A DNA stretch of 64,000 nucleotides, from contig JAOPKD010000003.1 in the NCBI GenBank assembly GCA_025517565.1, forward strand, positions 177,274 to 241,273, given 5' to 3'. The translations under genes and the position numbers were made by a program. Below the pieces are notes generated by a model. It was given only the letters and a program-made list of their open reading frames with translations. It had not been told where the DNA came from and made no database searches. The DNA comes from Halapricum hydrolyticum. Lineage in GTDB: Archaea; Halobacteriota; Halobacteria; Halobacteriales; Haloarculaceae. Shown piece by piece: positions 17,673-27,276 of the stretch. Within the stretch, counting starts at the first letter, position 1; each line of letters begins with the position of its first letter.

Positions 17673-18788
17673 TCACGTCGCCGGGTCGGGGTGATCGCCG
17701 TCGGGACCGTCCCCGGCTGGCCCGGGTGGCTCCGTAACTGCGCCGTCGTCGGATTCGCCCCCGGTTTTGTCTTCGGATCCGTCGCCAGTTTCGCCTTCGG
17801 ATTCGTGGTCGCTGGATTCGTCGGCAGCAAGCGCGTCTGTGTCGACCTCGCCTTCGACGGGGTCTGGGACTGGATCCGATTCGCCTTCCATTTCGGCGGC
17901 CATCTCGGCCATCGCTTCGGCGTCCTCGTCGGGTTCGTCCAGCACATCCTCGGTGTGTAGCTCGATCTCGCCGCCGGCACGGATCGTCCCGTCGACGGTC
18001 GCGTTCTCGTGGAGCCGGACGTTCTCGGCGGCGACGTCCCCCCAGATCTTGACGCCCGGCCCGATCTCGAGATCGCCGTTGCGGGTCGTGACGTTCCCTT
18101 TGATCTCCGAACCCCGGCCGACGATGATGTCGTCTTTCCCCCGGAGGCTCCCGAAGAGGACGTTGTCTCGGCCGACGGTCACCGATTCAGCGCGGATGTT
18201 GCCATGGATCCGGCAGTCGTCGCCCATCCGTGCTGGCGTCGACACGCGCCAGGAGTCGTCGCTGACGGTCGCACCGCGCGGGATGACGACCGGTTCGTCG
18301 TCGCGATCACTGTCGAGCAACTGCGAGAGGGCGTCCTCGGCGGCCTCTTGCTCGCCGATCCGCAACAGCTGGCCCAGGTAGACGAACAGGAAGACGATCG
18401 TCGGCATGGGGTTGCGGATGACGATCCAGCCGTTGGCCTCGAAGCCCTCCTCGATGTCGACGTCGTCGCCGATGTCGATGTCGCCCGCGACCTTGAGCTG
18501 GCCGCCGACGTGGACGCGCTCGCCCAGATAGGCGTCCTCACCGACGAGCACGTTGTCCGCGACGTCACACCACATGTCCAGCCGACAGTCACCCTCGGCT
18601 TCGATGTGTCCGCCGAAACGAACGCGCTCGCCGGCGATGACGTTCCGCCCGCGGACGCCGAACTCCACGGTCGACTGGCCGCCGACAAGCACGTCGCCGT
18701 CGGTGACGAGGTCGTGCTCCTCGACGGTCGTCCCGTCGGGGATCGTCAGTTCCTCAAGCGGGTCCGATCGAAACAGCACACGTATCAT
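17673..18788 (-). CDS. Bactofilin-like polymer-forming protein
   Basis: 371 residues. Most of the protein is a run of short beta-helix turns (for example VRGRNVIAGERVRFGGHIEAE and MGDDCRIHGNIRAESVTVG), the right-handed beta-helix signature of bactofilins and polymer-forming cytoskeletal proteins, interrupted near residue 135 by one hydrophobic helix (MPTIVFLFVYLGQLL). The last 80 residues are an acidic low-complexity tail. It probably forms a membrane-attached scaffold. The start MIRVLFRSDPLEEL is preferred to an upstream extension that covers the divergent promoter. Confidence 0.78.
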   Translation of the reverse strand: MIRVLFRSDPLEELTIPDGTTVEEHDLVTDGDVLVGGQSTVEFGVRGRNVIAGERVRFGGHIEAEGDCRLDMWCDVADNVLVGEDAYLGERVHVGGQLKVAGDIDIGDDVDIEEGFEANGWIVIRNPMPTIVFLFVYLGQLLRIGEQEAAEDALSQLLDSDRDDEPVVIPRGATVSDDSWRVSTPARMGDDCRIHGNIRAESVTVGRDNVLFGSLRGKDDIIVGRGSEIKGNVTTRNGDLEIGPGVKIWGDVAAENVRLHENATVDGTIRAGGEIELHTEDVLDEPDEDAEAMAEMAAEMEGESDPVPDPVEGEVDTDALAADESSDHESEGETGDGSEDKTGGESDDGAVTEPPGPAGDGPDGDHPDPAT

Positions 18789-18900
18789 ACGTCGATCGTC
18801 CGTATTAAAGCCATAGCACGTGTCTGCCGGGCGTCTGCCGGGCGTCTGACGCCCATCGCGATCGGGCTCGTTTTGAGGCTCCGGGACCAATACGCTGGCA

Positions 18901-19098
18901 ATGACAGTGCTGTCGTTCGACGAGCAGGGTGTGGACGTGATCTACGAGGGTCACGAGTTCCGCCTGGAGAAGTCTCTCATCGAGGACGCGATCGAAAAGC
19001 CCTATCCCGACGTGACCGACCACGAAGTGCTCAAGATCGTCGAGAAAAACCCGAACCTCTCGGGCGAGCCACAGCGGATCGGTGAAGTACTCAAGTAA
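18901..19098 (+). CDS. DUF5800 family protein
   Basis: 65 residues, MTVLSFDEQGVDVIYEGHEF then a helical half ending SGEPQRIGEVLK. This matches my recollection of haloarchaeal DUF5800, a single-domain family with no assigned function. It is divergent from the bactofilin-like gene with a 112-base gap. Confidence 0.72.
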   Translation: MTVLSFDEQGVDVIYEGHEFRLEKSLIEDAIEKPYPDVTDHEVLKIVEKNPNLSGEPQRIGEVLK

Positions 19099-19112
19099 AC
19101 GTTCTACCGGGA

Positions 19113-19451
19113 TCAGAACTGGTATCGGCGGTCGTCCGGATCGCCCTGGGTGGCGCCGCCAATGCCGCCCGTCCCGCCAGTCATCTCGTCGAAGGTCATG
19201 CCGGAGAGATATTCGTCGTAGGTCACGTCGTACTGATCGCGGAGCTGGAAGTCGAGCCGTCCGGTATCGACCTGCTGCTGGAAGAACGCGTGGACGGCCC
19301 GCCGGACGAGTTCGTCGGGGTCGGTCGGTCCGAGCGCAGCGGTCAGCATCGCCAGTTCGGTTCGCGTCTCCCGATCGAGGGTGACGTCGATCGACTCGCC
19401 GAGTTCGCCTGCCACGTCAGTGATGTCTTCGTCGAGATCATCGAGGCTCAT
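19113..19451 (-). CDS. Conserved haloarchaeal acidic protein
   Basis: 112 residues from MSLDDLDEDITDVAG. A central part (DVTLDRETRTELAMLTAALG, then DELVRRAVHAFF) has the pattern of a ribbon-helix-helix or related regulator core. The C-terminus is Gly-rich. No characterised family recognised. It converges on DUF5800 with a 14-base gap. Confidence 0.6.
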   Translation of the reverse strand: MSLDDLDEDITDVAGELGESIDVTLDRETRTELAMLTAALGPTDPDELVRRAVHAFFQQQVDTGRLDFQLRDQYDVTYDEYLSGMTFDEMTGGTGGIGGATQGDPDDRRYQF

Positions 19452-19556
19452 ACGCGGTGATACTCCGGGACCGGGAAACACCTTTCGACGACTGGTCGAA
19501 GCGAGGACACCAGCGCCCAGTAATTATAGGTTTCCTGGCAGAGTACTCCCAGGGGT

Positions 19557-20585
19557 ATGGAGTATACGACACTCGGGGCGACGGGCACGCGCGTCTCGCA
19601 GCTGTGTTTCGGCACGTGGCGATTCGGTCGCGAGACCGGCGGCGTCGTCGAAACTGACCGCGAACAGGCACACGAGTTACTCGACGCGGCCTGGGAGCAC
19701 GGGATCAACTTCATCGACACGGCCAACGTCTACGGGACACCACACGGGACAAGCGAGGAGTACGTCGGCGAGTGGCTGGCCAGCCGCGACCGCGAGGACG
19801 TCGTCATCGCCTCGAAGGTGTACTTCCCGTTCGACGGCTGGGGCGAACCCGGGCCGAACGACCGGGGTCTGGGTCGGAAGCACATCCGCGCACAGATCGA
19901 GGGGACGCTGGAACGACTGGGAACGGACTACCTCGACCTGTACTACATCCATCGCTGGGACGAGGAGACGCCGATCGAGAAGACCCTTCGGACGTTGAAC
20001 GACCTCGTCCGGGAGGGGAAAGTCAACTATCTCGGCGCGTCGACGATGGCGGGCTGGCAGTTGACGAAAGCGCTCTGGAAGAGCGACGTCGAGGATCTCG
20101 CCCGGTTCGACGTGACACAGCCGCTCTTCCACGCGGGATATCGCGACGACGTGAAAGACTATCTCGACGTCTGTGCCGACCAGGATCTGGCAGTGTGTCC
20201 GTACTCGCCGCTCGCGGGCGGATTTCTGACGGGCAAATACGAGCGCGTCGACGAGGACGATCCCACGGCGTTCGAGGGGCCGGACGGAGCCCGCGGAAGT
20301 CTCGACGGCAGGTTCGAGGACTATTACCTCTCCGAACGAGGCTGGCACGTACTGGACGAGATCCGTGCGATCTCGGACGAACTCGACGCGACGCCCGCAC
20401 AGGTGGCACTGCGCTGGCTGATCGAACAGCCCGATTTCACGACGATCCCGATCGTCGGTGCCCGAACGACCGAACAACTTGAGGAGAACGTCGGCGCGGT
20501 GGACATCTCGCTGTCCGACGACCAATTCAACCGCATCGTGGATGCGAGATACGCCGAGGAGGGGAAGCGCTGGGGGCATCGGTGA
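19557..20585 (+). CDS. Aldo/keto reductase
   Basis: 342 residues. TIM-barrel oxidoreductase using NADPH. Family motifs are visible: FIDTANVYG (catalytic Asp and Tyr), VVIASKVYFP (catalytic Lys), DYLDLYYIHRWD (catalytic His), a Ser/Gln pair further on and the cofactor-binding segment IPIVGARTTEQLEENV. Substrate is unknown; sugar or quinone aldehydes are common for this branch. It is monocistronic. Confidence 0.88.
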   Translation: MEYTTLGATGTRVSQLCFGTWRFGRETGGVVETDREQAHELLDAAWEHGINFIDTANVYGTPHGTSEEYVGEWLASRDREDVVIASKVYFPFDGWGEPGPNDRGLGRKHIRAQIEGTLERLGTDYLDLYYIHRWDEETPIEKTLRTLNDLVREGKVNYLGASTMAGWQLTKALWKSDVEDLARFDVTQPLFHAGYRDDVKDYLDVCADQDLAVCPYSPLAGGFLTGKYERVDEDDPTAFEGPDGARGSLDGRFEDYYLSERGWHVLDEIRAISDELDATPAQVALRWLIEQPDFTTIPIVGARTTEQLEENVGAVDISLSDDQFNRIVDARYAEEGKRWGHR

Positions 20586-20812
20586 ACTGATCGGCCGGTT
20601 TCGGGCAGGTCGTCGTCCAGCCGATCGGATCCGGTGGGGCCATCGGCAGTCCAGCCGATCAGCGCCAACAACGCCTTCTCGAATAGTCGGCCAACCGGAC
20701 ATTCAGATATCTCCAGATGAAACGCCGATAGACCGCGAGAGACCTGCAACGCCGCGCTGATACAGCGAACACAATATTTAATCCCATGCAAAACAAACGG
20801 TCAAAATGATCT

Positions 20813-21442
20813 ATGCAGGACCGGCTCCGGACCGGGATCGACGTCCTCGATAGAAAGCTCGACGGAGGGATCCCGGCCGGAAGCATCGTCGTGTTGAACG
20901 CCAATCCAGCGAGCCAGGCGGAGTTATTTCTCTACGAATTGACGGCAACTCGGGGGACGCTGTACCTGTCGCTGGACCGTTCCGAGCAGGCGATCAGAGA
21001 CAGTCTCAAAAACTCGCCGACGAACACTGGCGAACCGACGATTCGACACGTCTCCGGCGAAGCGCCCCTCGACAACGCCAGCAAGCTCGTCAGCGCACTC
21101 CCGGAAACCTCGAATCTCATCATCGACCCGCTGAACGTACTCGAAGAGCAGGAACCACCGTCCCGCTTTCGCAGCTTCATGAACGACCTGCAGAACCACA
21201 TCTTCAATACCGGGAGCCTCGCGGTGCTGCACTGCCTGGACGGGCGGTCAGTGCCGCCGCTCCGAGATACGACCGAGCACTTCGCGGACGTCATCTTCCA
21301 GATGGACACGGCGATCGAGGGCGACGAGGTCGAAAACAGGATGGCAATTCCCAAGTTCCGTGGCGGCCGCGCGCCGACGAACGTCATCAAACTCAACCTC
21401 GTCGAAGAAGTTTCGATCGACACGAGTCGGGACATCGCCTGA
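20813..21442 (+). CDS. RAD55-like RecA-superfamily protein with a degenerate P-loop
   Basis: 209 residues. The start TGIDVLDRKLDGGIPAGSIVV is that of KaiC/RAD55 proteins, but the P-loop position reads NANPASQAELFLYEL without the GKT lysine/threonine. A Walker-B-like NLIIDPLNVL follows. Haloarchaea encode several such ATPase-like proteins lacking the P-loop lysine; a regulatory role is guessed. A TATA-like ATATTTAA lies about 35 bases upstream. It lies convergent with radB, another RecA relative. Confidence 0.75.
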   Translation: MQDRLRTGIDVLDRKLDGGIPAGSIVVLNANPASQAELFLYELTATRGTLYLSLDRSEQAIRDSLKNSPTNTGEPTIRHVSGEAPLDNASKLVSALPETSNLIIDPLNVLEEQEPPSRFRSFMNDLQNHIFNTGSLAVLHCLDGRSVPPLRDTTEHFADVIFQMDTAIEGDEVENRMAIPKFRGGRAPTNVIKLNLVEEVSIDTSRDIA

Positions 21443-21541
21443 TACGGATTGTTGGACGTCTGTTCCAGCCGATATGGGGCGGCCGAAACGGTAAATAGGC
21501 ACAATAATCGGTATGAGATGCCCCTCCTCTCGAACGGCGTT

Positions 21542-22264
21542 TCAGAATTCCTCGACAGCTTCCAGCCCATCGCCAGTGATCTGGAAGGTCACCGTGTCGC
21601 CAGCGGCTTTGGACTGGTGTTTTTCGAGCGTCCCACGCCTGTTGCCGCTCCGGAAGCGGTCGAGCCGGAGGATGATCGCCGACCAGTGGTTGAGGGTGTG
21701 GCCGCCAAGCGCGCGCGTCCCGTCGCTTTCGGGGTCCGTGTAGACCTGGTTCGTGAATACGACCGAGAGATCGTGTTTGCGGGCCTGTGCGAGCAGATGC
21801 GTGATCTGGCGCGCGACCGCCCGGAGAGCTTCACCCTCCTCCTGTTCGGTGCGCTCCAGCCGGTAGAACCCGGTCGCGCTGTCCAGGACGATCAACTCGA
21901 CCTGGCTCGCGAGGTCAGCGGCGTCTTTGACCGCCTGCTCCTGTTCCTCGAAGGTCGTCGCCTCCGAGACGATGATGTTCGAGGCGATAGTCTCGACCTC
22001 GCCACGAGCCGACGCCAGTTGTTCCATCCGATCAGCGGAGACACCTTCGGTGTCGATGAACAGCGCCGACGAGCCACGTGCGGCGACTTCGACAGCAGCG
22101 CCGAGTGCGAGATTCGTCTTACCGGAGGCTGGCTGGCCGTAAATCTGGGTCGCAGCACCGCGCGGAAAGCCACCGTCAAGGAGGTCGTCGATGGGCGAAC
22201 AGCCCGTCGGAATCGGCTCTGACACGCTCGCCAGTTCGTCGGCGACGCTCAAAAACGCTCGCAT
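21542..22264 (-). CDS. radB: DNA repair and recombination protein RadB
   Basis: 240 residues. RadB is the archaeal RadA paralogue that assists recombination. STGC-like start PIPTGCSPIDDLLDGGFPRG, Walker A GQPASGKTN, Walker B ELIVLDSATG, and the L1/L2-type segment VVFTNQVYTDPESDGTRALGG are all in place. The start MRAFLSVADELASV adds about 15 residues relative to the shortest relatives; the alternative upstream start at 22324 is unlikely. It is divergent from the prenyltransferase gene. Confidence 0.9.
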   Translation of the reverse strand: MRAFLSVADELASVSEPIPTGCSPIDDLLDGGFPRGAATQIYGQPASGKTNLALGAAVEVAARGSSALFIDTEGVSADRMEQLASARGEVETIASNIIVSEATTFEEQEQAVKDAADLASQVELIVLDSATGFYRLERTEQEEGEALRAVARQITHLLAQARKHDLSVVFTNQVYTDPESDGTRALGGHTLNHWSAIILRLDRFRSGNRRGTLEKHQSKAAGDTVTFQITGDGLEAVEEF

Positions 22265-22370
22265 GATCGGCAGGGTACTCCGAGGCCGAGGCCGAGGCCG
22301 CTGCTGGGTGCGTGCCAGCAACATTTGGGAACGTCACACAGACTTTGTGATTAGATACCAAGACACGTCT

Positions 22371-23546
22371 ATGGCAATCGCCCGCCACCAGACCGGAATC
22401 GTCCCCGCGATCAGGGCGCTGGCGTCGCAGGTCCACCCGGTGTTTATGCTGCCGCCTGTCGCGGTTTCGCTGACGGGGTCACTTCTCGCTGCCCGGTCGA
22501 CGGGTACGTTCGCGCCGACCGTCGCCGCGCTGCACGCGCTGGCGATCTTCGCGGCCGTCTACACGGCCCATGTCAAGGACGGCTACGTCGATTTCTTCGT
22601 CCGCGGCGAGGACGACGACCACCCGCTCTCGGTGACGGGCTGTCGTGTCGCACTGGTCGGTGCCAGCGCGGTGTTTGCGGCCGCTATCGCGGGACTGTGG
22701 TCGACGGCCGGACTCGTAGCCGTCGCGCTGACAGCGCCGACCTGGGCGCTTGGATACTTCCACGCACCCCAGCTGGACACCGGCCCCATCTCGGCGACAG
22801 GCGGGTATCCTGCCGGGATCGGACTCGCACTGCTCGGCGGCCACGTCGCCCAGGGGGCCCCGTTCGGACCGACCGTCTTCGGGCTGGCAAGCGTGCTGGT
22901 CGTGGTTCTGTTGGGCATCAAAGTGATCGACGACGCGCAGGACCTGGCGTACGACCGTTCGATCGACAAGCGGACCGTCGCGGTCGTTCTCGGGCCGGTC
23001 CGCGCCCGTCAGGTGGCGTACGCACTGCTGGCGGCAGGTGCCGGCCTGCTGGTCGCCCTGGCGGCAGTCGGCGTGTTCCCCACCGGGACCGTCCTGGCAG
23101 CGTTCGCGTTCGGTGCCGTCGCGGCGATCAGCCGACGCGCCGGGCCGCGGGTGGCGACGATGCTGCTGGTCCGTGGCGCGTACGTCCTCCTCGCGTTGCT
23201 GCTCGTCGCACTGTGGTATCGGCCGTTCGCCGGCCCGCCCCCCATCGACATCAGTGTGCTGGGACCGTACACGTACCTCGCGACCGAGGTCCTCTTCGGC
23301 AGCGTGGCGCTCGCGCTGCTGGTCCGTGCCGACGCACTGGCCCAAGCGGCCCGGACCATCGCAGTCCTGTACCCCATCGCGTATCTCTGGGACTGGTACA
23401 CGCTCGAAGTCGGCGTGTTCGCCATCAGGCTGCACACGGGAGTCGATCTTCTGGGAATCCCCATCGAAGAGCACCTCTTCATGCTCGTCGTGCCCGCTCT
23501 GGTGCTCGGCATCCACGAAACGTTGACAGAGAACGACCGGCAGTGA
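22371..23546 (+). CDS. UbiA prenyltransferase fused to a lycopene-cyclase-like domain
   Basis: 391 residues, about ten or more transmembrane helices. Residues 1-270 look like UbiA: first Asp-rich motif region KDGYVDFFVRGEDDDHPLS and second motif DDAQDLAYDRSIDKRT. Residues 280-391 look like one repeat of the CrtYc/CrtYd-type lycopene beta-cyclase family, with WDWYTLEVGVFAI and the signature GIPIEEHLFMLVVPALVLG. UbiA enzymes transfer isoprenyl groups and include the carotenoid elongase LyeJ, so a role in C50 carotenoid or related terpenoid synthesis is likely. The fused arrangement and the single cyclase repeat are unusual. Confidence 0.75.
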   Translation: MAIARHQTGIVPAIRALASQVHPVFMLPPVAVSLTGSLLAARSTGTFAPTVAALHALAIFAAVYTAHVKDGYVDFFVRGEDDDHPLSVTGCRVALVGASAVFAAAIAGLWSTAGLVAVALTAPTWALGYFHAPQLDTGPISATGGYPAGIGLALLGGHVAQGAPFGPTVFGLASVLVVVLLGIKVIDDAQDLAYDRSIDKRTVAVVLGPVRARQVAYALLAAGAGLLVALAAVGVFPTGTVLAAFAFGAVAAISRRAGPRVATMLLVRGAYVLLALLLVALWYRPFAGPPPIDISVLGPYTYLATEVLFGSVALALLVRADALAQAARTIAVLYPIAYLWDWYTLEVGVFAIRLHTGVDLLGIPIEEHLFMLVVPALVLGIHETLTENDRQ

Positions 23547-23669
23547 CAGCTGTCATGCCCTCATCGCGATACAGGATCTTGGTCTGTAGCGGCTGCTATC
23601 GTTGCGTCTTGCGGGTGCATCCCATCGAAGAATCAGGCCGTCCCGGGCGATCCCGAGTTCAGGAACCGC

Positions 23670-23699
23670 TCAGTTCCACTCTGTGTAGCCGCACTTTTC
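23670..23699 (-). pseudogene. Displaced 3' end of rps27ae at the left end of the element
   Basis: The minus strand reads ...EKCGYTEWN then stop, matching the last residues of S27ae (KCGYTRWD) encoded at 40072-40206. No upstream part of the gene is present here. This is the former chromosomal gene end, separated from its gene by insertion of the element, and contains the left attachment core. Confidence 0.8.
23682..23696. other. Attachment site core, left (attL)
   Basis: TGTGTAGCCGCACTT is identical to 40084-40098. Both copies are inside the last codons of rps27ae sequence, and further partial identity extends outward to the stop codon. The integrase gene starts about 60 bases to the right. 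Confidence 0.8.
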
Positions 23700-23754
23700 G
23701 ATATGGTTCACTTGGGTAAGTAGATTCAAGTGGATGGGCTATAGTGGTATCAAT

Positions 23755-25065
23755 ATGGCCCGGTCTGATAGCTATCGTACCCGGTTGGAACGCCGCCGGT
23801 CGAAAATCCTTGACTCGAAGCAACTTACGAACCGCGAGAAAAAACACATCCTGCAAATGAGCTTCGGGATTGACGAAAGCGACCTACGCCACACATCCCC
23901 TATCGGTACTAAGTCCGAAGCGACCACTGAGAACTATACCACGCGGCTCCGGCGACTGGCTGAGGCATATGACGGTGAGTTTCAGACAATCACGCAGCGG
24001 GAGTTACAACGGCTTCTAAGCCAGTTTGCGAACGGAAAACACCCCGATGTGAAAGACGACGGGTTTGCGACGGGCACAATGGTACAGTTCCAGAGTGCAG
24101 CGAAGGCGTTTATTCGCCACCACAAGATGGATCTTGATGCTGACGACATTCCCGTGAGCCAGCCACCGAAGGGGAGCCAGTCGGTTGATGAACGGGATAT
24201 GTTCGACAATTCCGATATCGAGGCAATGCGTGATGTGATTGATAACCCGCGTGACGAAGCCCTGTTTGAACTACTCTTGAACACTGGCCAGCGCGTCCGG
24301 GCGATTCAGACACTTCGAGTGAAAGACGTGGATGTGAAAGAAGGCGTTTACTGGTTGAACACAGACGCCAACGGACTCAAGGGAGCCGATAAAGTCGGTA
24401 AGAAGCGTCCGTTGTTGGGTGCTGCTGGCCCGGTCAAGAACTGGCTTGACTTTCACCCGACCGGGAACCCCGAGGACTACCTGATAACCGCGACTGTGAA
24501 CAACAACAAGGCTACGCCGGGCGAACAAATGGCTCAACAGACGATCCGGCAGCGATTACGGAAGATAGGCGAGAAAGCCGGGGTTGACAAGCCAGTGAAT
24601 CCCCACAACTTCCGCCATTCGTTCGTGACGATGTGCAAGCGGGATTACAACATGGATGATTCGACTATCAAATTCCTCATTGGCCATTCAAGCGACTCGA
24701 CAGTGATGGAAACGACGTATCAGCACTTGACGGATGAAGATTACATCGCTGACGCCGAGGTAGCTATGGGACGCCGTGAGCCTGACGATACCCCGGCAGT
24801 TGGACGCCGTGAATGCCCGAATCCCGACTGTCTGAACGAATTAGACCCGTCAGACAAAGCCTGTCCGTCGTGTGGGACTGTCGTTGCACCGGACGCGAAA
24901 CAGGCACAGGACCAGATAGAAGAGCAAACCCGTGAAGCGAAAGAAGAGGCAGACACCCTCGAAGAGTACAAGGACGCCGATAAGATAGCACAGGCAGTGA
25001 ACGACGATCCGAAACTAGCCGCCGATTTGATGAACAAGCTGGAAATGCTGGCCGAAGACGAATAG
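23755..25065 (+). CDS. int: Tyrosine recombinase (integrase) with C-terminal zinc ribbon
   Basis: 436 residues. N-terminal SAM-like core-binding domain (about 60-150) and catalytic domain (about 160-340) with Arg in NTGQRVRAIQTLR, HNFRHS (H-x-x-R), GHSS and the nucleophilic Tyr in TTYQHL. A four-Cys zinc ribbon (CPNPDC and CPSCG) near residue 360-380 and a charged coiled tail follow. It catalyses insertion and excision at the rps27ae att site. Start MARSDSYRTRLERRR was chosen; an ATG seven codons upstream exists. Located just inside attL, as expected for the element's own integrase. Confidence 0.92.
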   Translation: MARSDSYRTRLERRRSKILDSKQLTNREKKHILQMSFGIDESDLRHTSPIGTKSEATTENYTTRLRRLAEAYDGEFQTITQRELQRLLSQFANGKHPDVKDDGFATGTMVQFQSAAKAFIRHHKMDLDADDIPVSQPPKGSQSVDERDMFDNSDIEAMRDVIDNPRDEALFELLLNTGQRVRAIQTLRVKDVDVKEGVYWLNTDANGLKGADKVGKKRPLLGAAGPVKNWLDFHPTGNPEDYLITATVNNNKATPGEQMAQQTIRQRLRKIGEKAGVDKPVNPHNFRHSFVTMCKRDYNMDDSTIKFLIGHSSDSTVMETTYQHLTDEDYIADAEVAMGRREPDDTPAVGRRECPNPDCLNELDPSDKACPSCGTVVAPDAKQAQDQIEEQTREAKEEADTLEEYKDADKIAQAVNDDPKLAADLMNKLEMLAEDE

Positions 25066-25299
25066 CGCATTGACCGATTAGACGGTATCCTGTGTGCTCT
25101 CCCCCCTTCCTCTGACGACCTCCACCGAAACCTAGTCCTGGGAGAACTACGCTACCACCCGTGTTTCGGCGCGAGAATGGCTAATCTACGATGTCAGTCA
25201 TTGTCCGAAAGACTCCTGTCTGGCTATTTTCTCTTGTCCGTTTGGATACCGTCTTCGTGTCTGGATTAGTTTTATTGTCAAACGAGTCTGTGTTCATAT

Positions 25300-26142
25300 A
25301 TGGACAGACGATCATTCTTACTGTCCGGGGCTACAGTGCTTGGTACAACGATTGCCGGATGCAATTCTGACGGACCAAGCCAAAATGAATACAAGACTGT
25401 TCAGCAGCGACTTTCAGCTGCGCAGTCGCAATTGACTGAGGTTGAAAATGAGCTGAGTCAGGCGAAGGGATCGCTTGCAGACGCCCGTTCAGAATTAAAC
25501 GCAAGTGAAGATGATTTGGCAGCCGCCCGGCAGACGATTACAGAGTATGAGGAGCAAGTTGGGGACTTGGAGAGTGAATTAACGGCGGTCCAGTCCGCTC
25601 TTAATTCGAAGAACCAGACGATACAGGATCTTGAGTCAGTACTTGAATCGAGAAATCAGTCCGTACAGAATCTCGAAGAATCACTGACGACCCAAAAGAC
25701 TACTACTGAAGACCAAAAGAAAAGACTCGTGATTTGGTTCTACGGATATGGAATCACTCTCCAAAATGCTGCTGTCTCGTCGTATAACAATGGCTATGAT
25801 AACTTTGTTAATGAGGACTATATTTTAGCAGCAGAGTCGTTCGCAACCGCATTCGGCCAATATGATGGATCCGCTGTCTTATTTAACAATGCATATGATC
25901 GTGCGAGTGAGTTTGGATATACAGATATTCTGTCCTACTTCAGCGACGCTGAGCGCGCGATGGATCTGATGGCAAGTGCTAATCGGCAGTACGAGATTGC
26001 AGCACGGTTGTTAGCGCAGGGTGAGTCTGCTGATCAATATATTTCAGACGGCGACGAATACTATAATGAAAGTCAAAATTATACTGTTGTTCGTCGGTCC
26101 GTAATCGAAGATGAACTTGGCGTTTCTATTTCGACTGAGTGA
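25300..26142 (+). CDS. Tat-exported lipoprotein with a long coiled coil
   Basis: 280 residues. The twin-arginine-like start MDRRSFLLSG and lipobox TIAGC (Cys21) indicate a Tat lipoprotein anchored outside the cell. Residues 30-145 are a heptad-rich coiled coil (repeated QSQLTEVENELSQA-like units), and the rest is a helical, Tyr/Asn-rich globular part. TTTTAT about 25-31 bases upstream of the ATG is a plausible TATA box. Function unknown; surface location suggests adhesion, exclusion or sensing. AT-richer than chromosomal genes. Confidence 0.75.
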   Translation: MDRRSFLLSGATVLGTTIAGCNSDGPSQNEYKTVQQRLSAAQSQLTEVENELSQAKGSLADARSELNASEDDLAAARQTITEYEEQVGDLESELTAVQSALNSKNQTIQDLESVLESRNQSVQNLEESLTTQKTTTEDQKKRLVIWFYGYGITLQNAAVSSYNNGYDNFVNEDYILAAESFATAFGQYDGSAVLFNNAYDRASEFGYTDILSYFSDAERAMDLMASANRQYEIAARLLAQGESADQYISDGDEYYNESQNYTVVRRSVIEDELGVSISTE

Positions 26143-26216
26143 TTTTGTACTCTGGCCCTCGCTTATCCCCGTTCGCTTTAATTAGACCGGGTCTTCGTGC
26201 CTCCAAGATACCATAG

Positions 26217-26666
26217 ATACAGCCGCAGCACATCAAACGAACAGACGACGGAGAACACTACCGCCTGCGCGTGCCGGAAGGCAAAGATACGACAGGTAAC
26301 GGTGGCAAGCCACGGGACGCTTACTTGTTACCGTCAACCGAGCGGGATCTACACCAATACCAACAGGCGAACGATCTACGCTCGTCTGATCCGTTCATAG
26401 ACCTGTCTGAGAGTGGCGTCAGAGCCGTTGTGAAGCGCGTGGCAGAACGCACAGCCGAAGCGACCGGCGAAGAGGATTACCAGTATGTCTCAAGCCACGA
26501 CCTACGCAGGCAGTATGCACAGCGGTTGCTGGTTGACGAGAGTATGAACCCGCGTGTGGTGATGGCAGTAAGTGGCTGGGATAGCTGGCAGGCGATTGAA
26601 CCGTATCTGAATGCACCCTCTGAGCAAGTGATAAACGACGCCTTCGAGGGTGTGAGTTTCGCCTGA
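26217..26666 (+). pseudogene. C-terminal remnant of a second tyrosine recombinase
   Basis: Open from just after a TAG at 26214. It encodes the distal catalytic part of a different integrase family: SSHDLRRQYAQRLL (H-x-L-R), VVMAVSGWDSWQAIEP and the putative Tyr in IEPYLNAP. The N-terminal domain and first catalytic Arg are missing. A GTG at 26271 could start a 131-residue protein, but without the core-binding domain it would not be a complete recombinase. Confidence 0.65.
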
Positions 26667-26716
26667 AATCCCCCTGGCCCTGTCGTTCTATTTGAATATC
26701 TACCGTATCCAAGGAT

Positions 26717-27127
26717 ATGGGACGGCAGACAGCCAGCGACGACGAAATGCGAACACGGCAGCAGTTGGTTGACCGTGTGGACGCTGCACTTTCGCGGCAC
26801 GAACAGGAAACGACGATGCAATGCTTTGGAGACGCCGACCGATTCCAGATTACCACGTATAGCCCCACAATGGTCCGGTCATTGCTGGAACACGCATACG
26901 CGGAAATCGAGTGGTTGTATCTCGGTGTCCCCGAAGGACGGAACAAGAGGGTGCAGGAACCCTCGGAAGTGCTACGCTCGGATAGCCAAGAGCGTATCGA
27001 GGGGATTTGCGCCACGCTGCCGCTCGGTACGTTGTCGATCAAAGGCTCACCCAGGAACAAAGACCAGCACAGTGGGGTTGTGACGACACCGGCAGACGTT
27101 GAAGGACTGGCGGATGTGTTCGCCTAA
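26717..27127 (+). CDS. Hypothetical protein of the integrated element
   Basis: 136 residues starting MGRQTASDDEMRTRQQLVDR. No recognised motif; mixed alpha/beta with a helical middle (SPTMVRSLLEHAYAEIEWL). It follows the integrase remnant by 50 bases in the same orientation. TATA-like TATTTGAATA lies about 27 bases upstream. Confidence 0.5.
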   Translation: MGRQTASDDEMRTRQQLVDRVDAALSRHEQETTMQCFGDADRFQITTYSPTMVRSLLEHAYAEIEWLYLGVPEGRNKRVQEPSEVLRSDSQERIEGICATLPLGTLSIKGSPRNKDQHSGVVTTPADVEGLADVFA

Positions 27128-27276
27128 GGCTCTTGGTGTTATTTACGTTCCATTGGTACTTATTGGCGTGCAAGATAGATAGCGCGTATCTCGCACACCG
27201 CCGGAGTCAGCTCTGTCGATAGAATCGGCCAGTACAGCTGATACATCAACGCAGAAGCTCCAGTTTCCCACTCGTA

